This document shows, in pieces, positions 9,356 to 17,359 of a DNA stretch of 64,000 nucleotides (positions are counted from its first letter, which is position 1; the number at the start of each line of letters is the position of its first letter). Source of the DNA: UBA6054 sp963975575 (lineage in GTDB: Bacteria; Planctomycetota; Phycisphaerae; Phycisphaerales; UBA1924). The position numbers were made by a program, and so were the translations under genes. Where the stretch lies: positions 186,001 to 250,000 of the forward strand of contig CAXBHL010000003.1 in assembly GCA_963975575.1 (NCBI GenBank), in the 5' to 3' direction. The notes beneath the pieces were generated by a model that ran no database searches, was not told where the DNA came from, and saw only the letters and a program-made list of their open reading frames with translations.

Positions 9356-9643
9356 ATGGTGGGGGGCATCATGGGTCTGACGGGCTTTTCCGCGGCCCTT
9401 TTCGTCGGAATGGCCGCCGGGAACCCCGCCGTGACCACCCTCGGCCGGGGTCTGCTGTGCATGATCATCTGCACCCTCGTCGGGCGACTGCTCGGCGCCA
9501 TGGGCGCCACCGCCGTCGGCGAGTTCATCGAGAAGTACAAGTCCGAACACCCCGCCCCGCCCCCGCCGTCCCAGCTGGTCGAGCTGCAGGACCGTCGCAA
9601 CCGTCACAAACAGATCGTGGACGAGATGAAGCGTGCCGCTTGA
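9356..9643 (+). CDS. Small membrane protein in flagellar cluster, unknown function
   Basis: The frame encodes 95 residues: two hydrophobic segments (about 2-22 and 28-50) followed by a charged, probably coiled tail (VELQDRRNRHKQIVDEMKRAA) after a Pro-rich spacer. The ATG at 9356 is the first conventional start. The frame is open upstream without ATG, GTG or TTG nearby that has a ribosome-binding site, so the true N-terminus could include about 14 more residues (ITKPSTISGEPVSR) from a rare start codon. Its position between flhG and the flagellar sigma factor suggests a flagellar assembly or placement role, but no family is recognised. Confidence 0.6.
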   Translation: MVGGIMGLTGFSAALFVGMAAGNPAVTTLGRGLLCMIICTLVGRLLGAMGATAVGEFIEKYKSEHPAPPPPSQLVELQDRRNRHKQIVDEMKRAA

Positions 9644-9661
9644 GAAAAATAACTCGGCGGC

Positions 9662-9692
9662 TTGCCCCAACAGGCCCGGTTTTCTCTATACT
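9662..9692 (+). promoter_or_regulatory. Probable promoter upstream of flagellar sigma factor gene
   Basis: TATACT at 9687-9692 is a near-perfect -10 element. TTGCCC at 9662-9667 is a possible -35, with a long 19-base spacer. Transcription would begin about 105 bases before the sigma gene, leaving an untranslated leader with a good AAGGAG at 9793-9798. Confidence 0.45.
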
Positions 9693-9805
9693 GGGTCCAC
9701 GGCGCAAGGACCGCGCCGGATCATGCCATACACCGGCCTCCCCCGCACATGCCGACGGGGTATCTGGGGCCGGGACCAGTGGTCAGAGGGTCAAGGAGCC
9801 GACCG

Positions 9806-10651
9806 ATGACTGCCACGAAGACAGCCGCCGCGCGCGGACCGAAGAAGAGCCGGGCACGCCAAGCACCCAAGCTCGAGTTCTGCGAGATGGAGCCGGAACA
9901 GCTCTGGGCGACCTACCGCCTAGAGCCGAGCCAGCAACTCCGCAACTTCCTGATCGAACGATTTCTCCACCTCGTGCGCTACAACGCCGAGCGCATCCAC
10001 CAGCGCCTCCCCGACGAGGTCGACGTGGATGATCTGATGCAGGCCGGCCTGTTCGGACTCATGGACGCCATCGACGGCTACGAGCCCGACATGGGCTTCA
10101 AGTTCGAGACCTACTCGGCCACCCGCATCCGCGGCGCGATCCTCGACGAGCTGCGCAACATGGACTGGGTGCCCCGCCTCGTCCGCCACCGCACCGCCCG
10201 CGTCGAGCAGGCCCGCCAGCGCATCGAGATGGAGTTCGGACGCAAGGCCAGCGACCAGGAGATCGCCGACCGGCTCAACCTCGACCCGGAAGAGTTCAGC
10301 AAGTTCAAGCGCGACTCGCGGGCGACAACGATCACCAGCATCACCCGCAAGGCCTACCCATCGGACGGCTCCCGTGAGGTCCGTGAGATCGACGTGATCT
10401 CCGACGAGACCCAGGTCAACCCGCTGCGGCTCCTGCAGCGCAAGGACCTCAAGGACCTGATGACCAAGGGCCTCTCCCGCGCCGAGCGACTCATCGTCAT
10501 CCTCTACTACTACGAGTCGATGACCATGAAGGAGATCGGCCTGACGCTCGACCTCTCCGAGTCCCGCGTCAGCCAGATGCACTCGTCCATCCTGGCCCGC
10601 CTCAAGGCGCAGATGCAGCACCGGATGCGTGAGCTCGAGCCGATGCGCTGA
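9806..10651 (+). CDS. fliA: FliA/WhiG-family RNA polymerase sigma factor
   Basis: The product is a 281-residue sigma-70 family member of the flagellar (sigma-28) type. ATG at 9806 has a clear ribosome-binding site AAGGAG at 9793-9798. Region 2 is LIERFLHLVRYNAERIHQRLPDEVDVDDLMQAGLFGLMDAIDGY with FKFETYSATRIRGAILDELR; region 3 is about 125-200; region 4 is SRAERLIVILYYYESMTMKEIGLTLDLSESRVSQMHSSIL, which is highly characteristic of FliA/WhiG. Closing the flagellar cluster, it probably directs late flagellar genes located elsewhere. A strong terminator follows. Confidence 0.93.
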   Translation: MTATKTAAARGPKKSRARQAPKLEFCEMEPEQLWATYRLEPSQQLRNFLIERFLHLVRYNAERIHQRLPDEVDVDDLMQAGLFGLMDAIDGYEPDMGFKFETYSATRIRGAILDELRNMDWVPRLVRHRTARVEQARQRIEMEFGRKASDQEIADRLNLDPEEFSKFKRDSRATTITSITRKAYPSDGSREVREIDVISDETQVNPLRLLQRKDLKDLMTKGLSRAERLIVILYYYESMTMKEIGLTLDLSESRVSQMHSSILARLKAQMQHRMRELEPMR

Positions 10652-10687
10652 GCCGGCCTTGGCTCCCCGAACGACGATGCTCTCCGA

Positions 10688-10719
10688 CCGTCGGGCCTCA
10701 GGGCCCGGCGGTTTTTCTT
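10688..10719 (+). terminator. Rho-independent terminator after flagellar cluster
   Basis: CCGTCGGGCC (10688-10697) pairs with GGCCCGGCGG (10702-10711) through ten pairs, one a wobble, around loop TCAG. TTTTTCTT follows immediately. It lies 36 bases after the sigma factor stop. Confidence 0.9.
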
Positions 10720-10776
10720 GGCCGGGAAGCGACGGTGACCGCTCGACTTGTGGATAACACGGGGATTGACTGGCCC

Positions 10777-11211
10777 ATGACCCAACAGACCCACCGGGCC
10801 TTCATCGGGATCGGTTCCAACCTGGGTCCCCGCCACGCGACCATCCACTCGGGCGTCGGGGCGCTGGGCCGGATCCCGGGGATCCGGGTCGTCCGTCTGT
10901 CGTCGATCATCGAGACCGACCCCGTCGGACCCCAGGGCCAAGGGCCGTACCTCAACGCCGCGGCGGAGCTTGAGACCACCCTCGACCCCCACGCCCTGCT
11001 CGACGCCATGCTCGCAGTCGAACGGGCCCACGGGCGGGACCGCACCGGCACGGAGCGGTGGGGCCCCCGAACACTGGACCTCGACCTGCTGCTCTACGAC
11101 GACCTGGTGCTCGACGAGCCGGGGCTGACCCTCCCGCACCCGCGCATGGCCGAGCGCGCCTTTGTGCTGATTCCCCTAACCGAGATTGGGCCCGCGGTGG
11201 GCGGCGGCTAA
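10777..11211 (+). CDS. folK: 2-amino-4-hydroxy-6-hydroxymethyldihydropteridine pyrophosphokinase
   Basis: FolK transfers pyrophosphate from ATP to 6-hydroxymethyl-dihydropterin in folate synthesis. From ATG 10777 the protein has 144 residues, slightly short of E. coli FolK (about 159). Family signatures are FIGIGSNLGPR near the N-terminus, ETDPVGPQGQGPYLNAAAELET, and RWGPRTLDLDLLLYDD, followed by PHPRMAERAFVLIPL. A GTG at 10735 would add 14 residues with no family resemblance. It stands alone between two terminators; no other folate gene is adjacent. Confidence 0.93.
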   Translation: MTQQTHRAFIGIGSNLGPRHATIHSGVGALGRIPGIRVVRLSSIIETDPVGPQGQGPYLNAAAELETTLDPHALLDAMLAVERAHGRDRTGTERWGPRTLDLDLLLYDDLVLDEPGLTLPHPRMAERAFVLIPLTEIGPAVGGG

Positions 11212-11215
11212 GAGA

Positions 11216-11243
11216 AAGGCCGCGTGCTTTCGCACGCGGCCTT
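11216..11243. terminator. Bidirectional terminator between folK and the recombinase gene
   Basis: AAGGCCGCGTGC (11216-11227) and GCACGCGGCCTT (11232-11243) form a perfect 12-base stem with loop TTTC. The two genes converge on it, so it can serve both. T-runs are short (two bases), so it may rely on stem strength. Confidence 0.75.
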
Positions 11244-11267
11244 GAGAGCTCCGGTTCGTGATGCGGC

Positions 11268-12293
11268 TCAGCCCGCGTTCTTGGCCCGCGGATGGGCATT
11301 GTTGTAGGTCTCTTCGACCCGCTTGGTCGAGAGGTGCGTGTAGACCTGCGTGGTCGAGAGCGACTGGTGGCCCAGCAGCTCCTGCACGCTGCGCAGGTCC
11401 GCGCCGTTCTCCAGCAGGTGCGTGGCGAACGAGTGGCGCAGGGTGTGCGGCGAGATGGTCGGGTCCAGGCCGACCTCGCGGAGGTACTTGTCCAGCTTGC
11501 GACGGACCGAGCGGGAGCTCAGGCGCTTGCCGTGCTTGTTGAGGAACAGCGGCACGTTGCCGATCTCGTTGCGCTTGGCCCAGATCGGCGCGAAGCGGGT
11601 GTCCTTCTCGAGGTGGTCGGTGTAGATCTTGATCGCTCCGAGGGCGTGCGAGCCGAGGGGCACGATGCGTTCCTTGCGGCCCTTACCGCGGACGTGCAGG
11701 GCCTCGTGCTCGGCGTCCAGGTCGTCGTGGTTGAGTCCGACGAGCTCGGAGACGCGGATGCCGGTCGAGTAGAGCGTCTCGAGCATGGCGCGGTCGCGCC
11801 GGCCCAGAACGTCCTTCTCGCCCGGTGCGGCCAGGAGCTGCTCGATCTGCTCGACGGTGATGGCCTTGGGCAGCCGCTTGGACTGGCGCGGCGTGCGGAT
11901 CAGGGTCATCGGGTTGGTCTTGGTGTAGCCCTGGCGGTGGGCCCACTTGTAGAAGGACCGCAGCGTGGCGATCTTGCGGGCCATGGTCGCCGGTGAGTAG
12001 CTCTGCTCGCTGAGGCGGGAGAGGTACGCCCGGATCAGGTCCGCGTCGGCCTCGCAGATGGTCTGCGTGATCGTGTTGCGGTCGGTCGAGCCCACTACGC
12101 CGCCCGACGGGTTGGCGCGCTGCTTGAACGCGAGTTCCTCCTGGGCGCGGTTGATCTCGGTCCCGGCCTCATCGCACAGGTACTCGATGAACTGGCGCAG
12201 GTCGGCCCCGTAGCACCGTGCGGTGTACGGTGAGAAGTGGCGCTCGTCCGTGAGGTATGCGCCGAAGGATTCGGTGACGGGAAGCGTGCTCAT
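11268..12293 (-). CDS. Tyrosine recombinase, XerC/XerD type
   Basis: This 341-residue site-specific recombinase has an N-terminal SAM-like DNA-binding domain (about 5-125) and a C-terminal catalytic domain. All six active-site positions are visible: R180 (STGIRVSEL), K204 (RGKGRKE), H283 and R286 (HTLRH), H309 (LLGHQ) and Y318 (QVYTHL). XerC/D normally has about 300 residues; here about 40 extra residues (about 43-82, Asn/Thr/Gln-rich) interrupt the N-terminal domain. The start at 12293 has GGAG upstream; a start at 12326 is possible. No integrated element or attachment repeats are seen nearby, so a chromosome-dimer-resolution role is more likely than phage integration. Confidence 0.9.
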   Translation of the reverse strand: MSTLPVTESFGAYLTDERHFSPYTARCYGADLRQFIEYLCDEAGTEINRAQEELAFKQRANPSGGVVGSTDRNTITQTICEADADLIRAYLSRLSEQSYSPATMARKIATLRSFYKWAHRQGYTKTNPMTLIRTPRQSKRLPKAITVEQIEQLLAAPGEKDVLGRRDRAMLETLYSTGIRVSELVGLNHDDLDAEHEALHVRGKGRKERIVPLGSHALGAIKIYTDHLEKDTRFAPIWAKRNEIGNVPLFLNKHGKRLSSRSVRRKLDKYLREVGLDPTISPHTLRHSFATHLLENGADLRSVQELLGHQSLSTTQVYTHLSTKRVEETYNNAHPRAKNAG

Positions 12294-12344
12294 ACGAGGA
12301 ACTCCAGTATCTCCCCGGGGCTCCATCCCCGGGGGTCATGTGCG

Positions 12345-12596
12345 CTATCGGTCGTGTGTCGGGGCGGCTTGACCGCGGTCGAGTGATTGGTTCGAAAGGA
12401 TCTGGGCGGCCACGAGCTCGGCGTCCTCCCAGTCGAGGGGGGAGCCGTCGTCGGCGAGGCTGGCGAGGCGCTCGAAGAGTTCTCGGACCCCCTCGGCGTC
12501 GCAGGCGAAGCGCCAGAAGTGGGCCCCGCGCCGGATCGACACGCAGACCACGCCGGCGTCGTCGGATCGGGCCTTGGCGGTGGTGGGGGGCTTCAT
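12345..12596 (-). CDS. Small hypothetical protein
   Basis: The 83-residue product starts MKPPTTAKARSDDAGVVCVS and contains a well-formed alternation of strand and helix (AHFWRFACDAEGVRELFERLASLADDG, WEDAELVAAQIL). It has no signal peptide or membrane segment, and I recognise no family. It lies between the lipoprotein and recombinase genes on the same strand, with gaps of 44 and 51 bases, consistent with one transcript. Choice of this strand rests on neighbour orientation and the protein-like composition; the opposite-strand frame is Gly/Arg-rich. Confidence 0.6.
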   Translation of the reverse strand: MKPPTTAKARSDDAGVVCVSIRRGAHFWRFACDAEGVRELFERLASLADDGSPLDWEDAELVAAQILSNQSLDRGQAAPTHDR

Positions 12597-12640
12597 GCGG
12601 GGTCCTCGTCCGGCGTGCGCCGGGCGGGGGTCCGCACGGC

Positions 12641-13429
12641 CTAGGGCTTCCAGGCCGCGGGGTTCGCTTCACGCGCGAGCCGCAGCCATTCCTCGTCGAT
12701 TAGCCGGCCGACGGCGTGGTGCGCCGCGAACCGGGTGTACAGCTCCATGCTCGCGGTGTAGACGCGCCATCTCAGCGAGCTGGTCGGGTCCGACCGGCCG
12801 GTGGCGTAGGCACGCAGGGCCATCAGCACCGCGTGGTCGCGGGCGTCGAGGTGTTCGGAAACAACGCTGACGGGATCGCCGCTGAACCGGACGCCGTCGA
12901 AGCGTCCAAAGTCGGAGAAGGCCATCCGCAGGGCCATCGGATCCAGATCGGTCTGGGCGGCTTGGCTCATCCGCCCGGGCTTGGTGTACAGGGCCAGGGC
13001 CAGGCCGAGGATCGGGGGGTCGTACGGGTCGTAAGCGGTGACCGTGGAGGCGATGACCCCGTCAACGCCCAGCGCATCGGCCAGGCGCACGGCGTCGCCG
13101 GAGTCCCGCGGGCCGTCGGGCATGCCCAGTTCGCGGGCGGCCTCGAGGGCCCGGTTCAGCGGGACGCAGCGGACGCCGCGGATCTGCTGGATCGCCGCGA
13201 CGAGTTCGTCGCCGATCAGGTCGGTGCGGACGAGCGACGTCCCGGATTCGTTGCGGGGCGGGAGGACCGCCCAGATCACGTCCCGCTCGGAGGTGTCGTA
13301 AGGCGCAACGATCGCGGCCGGCGCGGCGAGCCGGTCCCGTGGGTCCGGTTTGGCGGCGCAGGCGCAGAGCGTGGTGCTCGCCCAGAGGGCGACCAGCACG
13401 CGTGCGAGCATGGTCTGTGCACTTGTCAT
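12641..13429 (-). CDS. Predicted lipoprotein, CsgG/TolB-N-like fold
   Basis: This is a 262-residue protein with a lipoprotein signal peptide: hydrophobic 6-22, then lipobox-like TLCAC with the lipidated Cys near residue 24. The following region (DVIWAVLPPRNESGTSLVRTD, DELVAAIQQIRGVRCVPLNRALEAARELG, ADALGVDGVIASTVTAYDPYDPP) resembles the nucleotide-independent alpha/beta fold of CsgG, LpoB and FlgO-like lipoproteins. That assignment is by pattern only. It follows the TolB-like gene on the same strand, with a 133-base gap, suggesting an envelope function. Confidence 0.7.
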   Translation of the reverse strand: MTSAQTMLARVLVALWASTTLCACAAKPDPRDRLAAPAAIVAPYDTSERDVIWAVLPPRNESGTSLVRTDLIGDELVAAIQQIRGVRCVPLNRALEAARELGMPDGPRDSGDAVRLADALGVDGVIASTVTAYDPYDPPILGLALALYTKPGRMSQAAQTDLDPMALRMAFSDFGRFDGVRFSGDPVSVVSEHLDARDHAVLMALRAYATGRSDPTSSLRWRVYTASMELYTRFAAHHAVGRLIDEEWLRLAREANPAAWKP

Positions 13430-13562
13430 GGCGTCCGTGCCGTCTGGGGGCGGGCGTCCTGCCCGTCCGGTGATCTGCTCGGCCGGACGGCCCGGTGAGG
13501 GGACGCCCGGCCGGATGGGAACCGGCGGGCGGGCGTTTCGGCCCGGCCGCCGCGTGTTTCGG

Positions 13563-15194
13563 TCATTCGCCCGAGATCGGGGCGGTGACGAAGGTCGTGT
13601 TCATGTCGGGGATCTGGACCGAGGCGGCCCGGATCGCCGGCGTCAGTTCCATCGACCATAGGTGCTCCTGGCCGCCCATATTCGAGACGAAGAAGATCTC
13701 GTTGTTGCGCGACCAAGTCGGCATGAGATCGATCGACTTGCCGTCGGTCAGCTTGACCTTGCCGGTGCCGTCAACGGACATCATCCAGATGACGGCCGAT
13801 TCGGGCCGGGCCGACGCGCCCGAGGCCCACGCCTCGGAGAAGGGCACCTGCGCGAAGGCGACGAAGCGCCCGTCGGGCGACCAAGAGGGATTGATCAGGG
13901 CCGAGCCGGGGGCGGTGGCGATCTCGGTCTCGCGGGAGGCGGTGCCGGGGTTGGCCTGGTAGTCGATGGTCCAGACCGAGAAGGCCCGGTCGCCCCGCTC
14001 GCGGGAGCGCTGGAACATGATCTGGTCGGCCCCGTTGGAGCCGGTCCCCGCGATCGGCGCCCACTGCGGGAACAGGCCGAACCCGATGAACTGGGCGTTG
14101 TTGACCGCGGTCACGTCGGCGACCCACATCTCCCAGCGTCCGGTCTGCTGGCCGAGCCGGCAGTACGCGATGCGGGACCCGTCGGGCGACCAGGACGGGT
14201 GCAGGTCGTGGGCGCCGTCGCTGGTCAGCTGCACGGCCTTGCCGCCGTCGATGGGCATCACGAAGATGTCCCACGAGCCGTTGCGGTCCGAGCAGAACGC
14301 GACATACTGGCCGTCGGGCGAGACGGCGGGCATGACGTCCTGCGCGGGGTCGTCCGTCAGGCGGGTCACCACCGCGCTGTTGATGGGCTTGAAGTAGATG
14401 TCCGCGGTGGGCCGGTGCTGCGTGGAGGCGAACAGCAGCGACTTGCCGTCGGGGGTGGGGGTGGGATCGAAGTCGGCCCCGGCGTAGGAGGCGGTGATCT
14501 GGCGCACGTTCAGCGTGGCCCGCGTGATCTGGCCGGCGGGGGCGAACTCGGTGGGCAGCTCGGCGCCCATGGCGCTGGCGTAGATCACGGCCGAGAGGTC
14601 CTCCGACCGGTTGGGGACCGGCGTGACGCTCGTGCGGGGCGTCGGGGCCGGTTCGGGCTGGAGACCGTTGTAGTTGGGCGTCTCCGAGGCGACCGCCCGC
14701 GGGCCGTTCTTGCTGTTCGAGAACGACGTGTTTGTGGCGGTGGCGACGGTGTTCAGCGCGACCGGCTGGACGGTGGTTTTGCTGGCGGTCCCGCCCGACC
14801 CGGTGTTCGGGTTCGTGCCGGTCGCGACGGTCTGGGCCGGCTTGGTGCCGTTGGTACCGGCGGCGTTGCCGGTCTGGGCGGAGCCCGGCTGCCCGGCGCT
14901 GGTGCCGGGCCCGGCGTAGCTGAACGAGGATTCGGCCGCCAGGGCCTGTTCGATCGATGCCGAGGTGTTGCTGGCCAGGCCGGAGCGGCCGGAGGTCGGA
15001 CCGGTGCTGAAGTAGGCGCTGGTGCGGGTGGTCTCGTCGGCCTTCGTCACGGCGACGGGCTTGGGCTCGGGCTGGTTCTGGCGGTTCCAGAGTCCCGCGC
15101 GGCGGGGGCCGCAGGCCGAGCCAGCGGCGACGGTCCCGGCGAGGAGGGTGATGGCGAGTGCGTTGAGTGCGTGGCGTTGGTTCAGGCGAGGCAT
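13563..15194 (-). CDS. TolB-like beta-propeller lipoprotein
   Basis: The 543-residue product has an N-terminal export signal (LLAGTVAAGSAC, likely lipid-anchored at the Cys) and a Thr/Asn/Ala-rich linker to about residue 215. A C-terminal WD40-like/TolB propeller follows. Repeats are obvious: DFDPTPTPDGKSLLFAST, DVMPAVSPDGQYVAFCSDR, DLHPSWSPDGSRIAYCR, LINPSWSPDGRFVAFAQ and DLMPTWSRNNEIFFVSN. Such propellers bind proteins or peptidoglycan-linked partners in the periplasm. No pal, tolA or ybgF gene is nearby, so it should not be called TolB proper. GGAG about ten bases upstream supports the 15194 start. Confidence 0.85.
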   Translation of the reverse strand: MPRLNQRHALNALAITLLAGTVAAGSACGPRRAGLWNRQNQPEPKPVAVTKADETTRTSAYFSTGPTSGRSGLASNTSASIEQALAAESSFSYAGPGTSAGQPGSAQTGNAAGTNGTKPAQTVATGTNPNTGSGGTASKTTVQPVALNTVATATNTSFSNSKNGPRAVASETPNYNGLQPEPAPTPRTSVTPVPNRSEDLSAVIYASAMGAELPTEFAPAGQITRATLNVRQITASYAGADFDPTPTPDGKSLLFASTQHRPTADIYFKPINSAVVTRLTDDPAQDVMPAVSPDGQYVAFCSDRNGSWDIFVMPIDGGKAVQLTSDGAHDLHPSWSPDGSRIAYCRLGQQTGRWEMWVADVTAVNNAQFIGFGLFPQWAPIAGTGSNGADQIMFQRSRERGDRAFSVWTIDYQANPGTASRETEIATAPGSALINPSWSPDGRFVAFAQVPFSEAWASGASARPESAVIWMMSVDGTGKVKLTDGKSIDLMPTWSRNNEIFFVSNMGGQEHLWSMELTPAIRAASVQIPDMNTTFVTAPISGE

Positions 15195-15468
15195 CGGTTT
15201 GCTCCGTCAGTGTCGGTCCGCGACACGCCGACCCGTGGTCCGGGGCCCTTCTTTGGCGTGCCTGATGGTGCGTCCGCGACGACGGGCTCCGCCCGTGTGC
15301 CGCCCGTATGAGGGGGGTGGGACCGGTCTCCGCCGGTGTCCCCGTTGGGGGCTTATCGGACAGCAGCGCGGGGGGGCTTGAGTCCGGATAAAAGAGAAAA
15401 TCACGCCCTTGGGCGACCGGAGCGGTTCCGGCCGGGCGGGACCGGCCCCGTTCAGGCACTGGTGCGGG

Positions 15469-16041
15469 TCAGAACCGCTCGTGGTCTGCGGGCGTCGCGG
15501 CGGCCGGGAACCGGTCCAGCAAGGGGCTGAGCGCCGCGGCGACGACGCCGGTGTCCAGGCCGCCGCGCTCGCAGGGGCGCACCACGACGCAGGCGACGGT
15601 CGGGCAGGCGGCCAAGGCCTGGGCGAAGCGGGCGAGGTGGTCCTCGGCGTCCTTGGCCATCGATGCGCCGATCCACGCGACCGGATCGACCATCAAGCCG
15701 ACGCCCGGCTGGCGTCTTGCAAAGCTCAGGGTGGAAACGGCGTCGGAGAGGACCGAGCCGGCCCCCGGCCAGATCAGCACCGGCGCCACGGACTCGTCCA
15801 GCAGGGCCGCCGCGGCGTCGTCGAAGGCCCGCCAGCCCGCGTCGGACCAGGACGCGAAGGCCGATTCGGCGTCCTTGACGTCCCGCCCGGATCGCACGAT
15901 CAGGCGGGGGGCCTGCCGGTCGGCGCCGGACAGGTCGGTGCCGGTCTCGAGCGAACCCGGCAGGACGGTGGCCCACGGCAGGCCGCTCTCAAGCAGCCGG
16001 GCGGGGCCCTCCGGGCCGGCTTCGATGGTCAGTCGTCGCAT
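15469..16041 (-). CDS. Hypothetical protein, possible partial TIM-barrel-like
   Basis: The 190-residue protein has alternating strands and helices (GLPWATVLPGS, APRLIVRSGRDVKDAESAF, APVLIWPGAGSVLSDAVSTLSFAR, GVGLMVDPVAWI, TVACVVVRPCERGG). This vaguely resembles sugar-phosphate isomerase/epimerase barrels, but no catalytic motif is recognised. The start codon at 16041 is preceded by TACCGT (16052-16047) with a 5-base gap and no Shine-Dalgarno sequence, so translation is probably leaderless. An opposite-strand frame over the same bases (15409-16374) is Gly/Arg-rich and was set aside. Confidence 0.6.
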   Translation of the reverse strand: MRRLTIEAGPEGPARLLESGLPWATVLPGSLETGTDLSGADRQAPRLIVRSGRDVKDAESAFASWSDAGWRAFDDAAAALLDESVAPVLIWPGAGSVLSDAVSTLSFARRQPGVGLMVDPVAWIGASMAKDAEDHLARFAQALAACPTVACVVVRPCERGGLDTGVVAAALSPLLDRFPAAATPADHERF

Positions 16042-16210
16042 GGCGGACGGTATGGGCGCACGGGGATCGGGGCGCAGGTGGTGCGCCCCGGCGCGGGAAT
16101 GGCAGGTCCGTCCGGGTTACACGCTCGTTCTCTGCGCGTCGGGCCTCCGATGACATGGGCCGCACGGCAGGGACGCCGCTGCGATGAGTCCCCGAGAAAG
16201 GACGCTCGCC

Positions 16211-16489
16211 ATGACCGATCTGTTTTCCGTCGCCCGCGCACCGCGGCGCGAAGCTTCCGCGAATCTGGCCCCCGCGCCGCGCCTGGTGCTCAGCCGCGAG
16301 CAGGTCGTGGATCAGATTCTCACGATCAATCACTCCGCGACCGCCGACTATCTGGCCCAGTTCGCCGAGCGTGAGCTGAACACCTATCTCGATCACCTGC
16401 TCAACACGCAGGAGCCCAGGGGCCGGCACGCCCGCTGGGACCGCCCGGGCGACGCCCCGGCCATCATGACGCGGCGTCGGGCGTCGTAA
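16211..16489 (+). CDS. Small hypothetical protein
   Basis: The 92-residue product begins MTDLFSVARAPRREASANL after a purine-rich GAAAGGAC. Its centre, VLSREQVVDQILTINHSATADYLAQFAERELNTYLDHLLNTQ, looks like two amphipathic helices, and the C-terminus is Arg/Pro-rich and probably disordered. There is no signal peptide or membrane segment. I recognise no named family. It is a monocistronic unit ended by a very strong terminator about 85 bases downstream. Confidence 0.7.
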   Translation: MTDLFSVARAPRREASANLAPAPRLVLSREQVVDQILTINHSATADYLAQFAERELNTYLDHLLNTQEPRGRHARWDRPGDAPAIMTRRRAS

Positions 16490-16574
16490 ACGCTTACTGC
16501 CGCCGGTACCCGGCCCACGAAGCGTGGCGCACCGCCGCCGCGTGTTGGGTCCGGTCCATTCCGAGACTTGCTCC

Positions 16575-16614
16575 GGCCGGGCGGACCTGTGGTGGGGTCC
16601 GCCCGGCCATTTTT
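16575..16614 (+). terminator. Rho-independent terminator
   Basis: GGCCGGGCGGACC (16575-16587) and GGTCCGCCCGGCC (16596-16608) form a perfect 13-base stem with an eight-base loop, followed by ATTTTT. It ends the small gene at 16211-16489. Confidence 0.9.
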
Positions 16615-16695
16615 GGGCTTGATCCGGCGTGGTGCGGCCGAGTCGGACGCGCGTGAGCCCCTAGCATCCTCCCACGGAACCCGGAGGATGGCCCG

Positions 16696-17268
16696 ATGAA
16701 TCAGAAGACCGCCGTGCCCACGCTCGACAACCCGACCTTCAAGAAGGTCAAGGACGCGTTCCCGGGGCAGAAGTTCCGCGGGACCGAGTTCCGCGGCCAG
16801 TCCACGCTGATCGTGGAGCCCGAGGGCCTGCACCGCGTCATGGCGTTCCTGCGGGACGATTGCGGGTACAACTTCCTGTCCGATGTGACCGGCGTGGACT
16901 ACCTGAACTACCCGACCAAGATGCCCGGCCGCTTCTCGGTCGTGTACAACCTGTGCAACTACGACACGACCAACGAGGCGGGCGATCGGTTCTTCGTCAA
17001 GGTGTTCCTGGATCCGTCCATCCCGACCGACGGCATCGTCGAGGACCCGGCGCTGTACGTTGATTCGGTGACGGATCTGTGGCCGGGCGCGGAGTGGATG
17101 GAGCGCGAGGTGTTCGACATGTTCGGCATCCGCTTCCACAACCACCCGGACCTGCGTCGCATCCTGACCTGGGAGGCCTTCCCCGCCCACCCGCTCCGCA
17201 AGGACTACCCGCTGCGCGGGCGTGGCGAGCGCGAGGATTACCGCATCGTGGACCGGACGAGTTCTTAA
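16696..17268 (+). CDS. nuoC: NADH-quinone oxidoreductase subunit C, isolated gene
   Basis: NuoC is the 30-kDa peripheral-arm subunit of complex I. The 190-residue protein carries the family signature ERE(V/A)FDMFGIRFHNHPDLRRILTWE (about 133-155) and ends DYPLRGRGERED, typical of NuoC C-termini. GGAGG lies just upstream of the ATG, and TAGCAT at 16662-16667 is a plausible -10. No nuoA, B, D or other complex I gene is in the window; the next gene is convergent. That isolation is unusual, because nuo genes normally sit together. Confidence 0.93.
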   Translation: MNQKTAVPTLDNPTFKKVKDAFPGQKFRGTEFRGQSTLIVEPEGLHRVMAFLRDDCGYNFLSDVTGVDYLNYPTKMPGRFSVVYNLCNYDTTNEAGDRFFVKVFLDPSIPTDGIVEDPALYVDSVTDLWPGAEWMEREVFDMFGIRFHNHPDLRRILTWEAFPAHPLRKDYPLRGRGEREDYRIVDRTSS

Positions 17269-17303
17269 AAGCAGAGACGAAGAGACGGAGTTCATAGAGA
17301 CGG
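17269..17303. repeat. Purine-rich direct repeat after nuoC
   Basis: Just after the nuoC stop, AGACGGAGT occurs twice within about 30 bases, and a related AGACGAAG precedes the first copy. The segment is non-coding and purine-rich on the plus strand. It resembles the 'agagacacagag'-type spacer repeats common in planctomycete genomes, but that similarity is from memory. Confidence 0.4.
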
Positions 17304-17359
17304 AGTGGCGGGGATCAAGGATCCCGTGGCTCCGGTTTTCTTGAGCGCTCCGGCGTGCG

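Noticed and set aside
11268..12293. Recombinase as evidence of a prophage or integrative element
   Set aside because: No attachment-site repeats, tRNA gene, phage or conjugation genes nearby, and flanking genes are housekeeping or envelope genes.
13563..15194. Naming the propeller protein TolB
   Set aside because: No tol or pal genes adjacent and the N-terminal TolB domain is not recognisable; only the propeller is supported.
15409..16374. Plus-strand open frame overlapping the 15469-16041 gene
   Set aside because: Gly/Arg-rich composition and no initiation signal; the minus frame has strand-helix alternation and a TACCGT element at the right distance.
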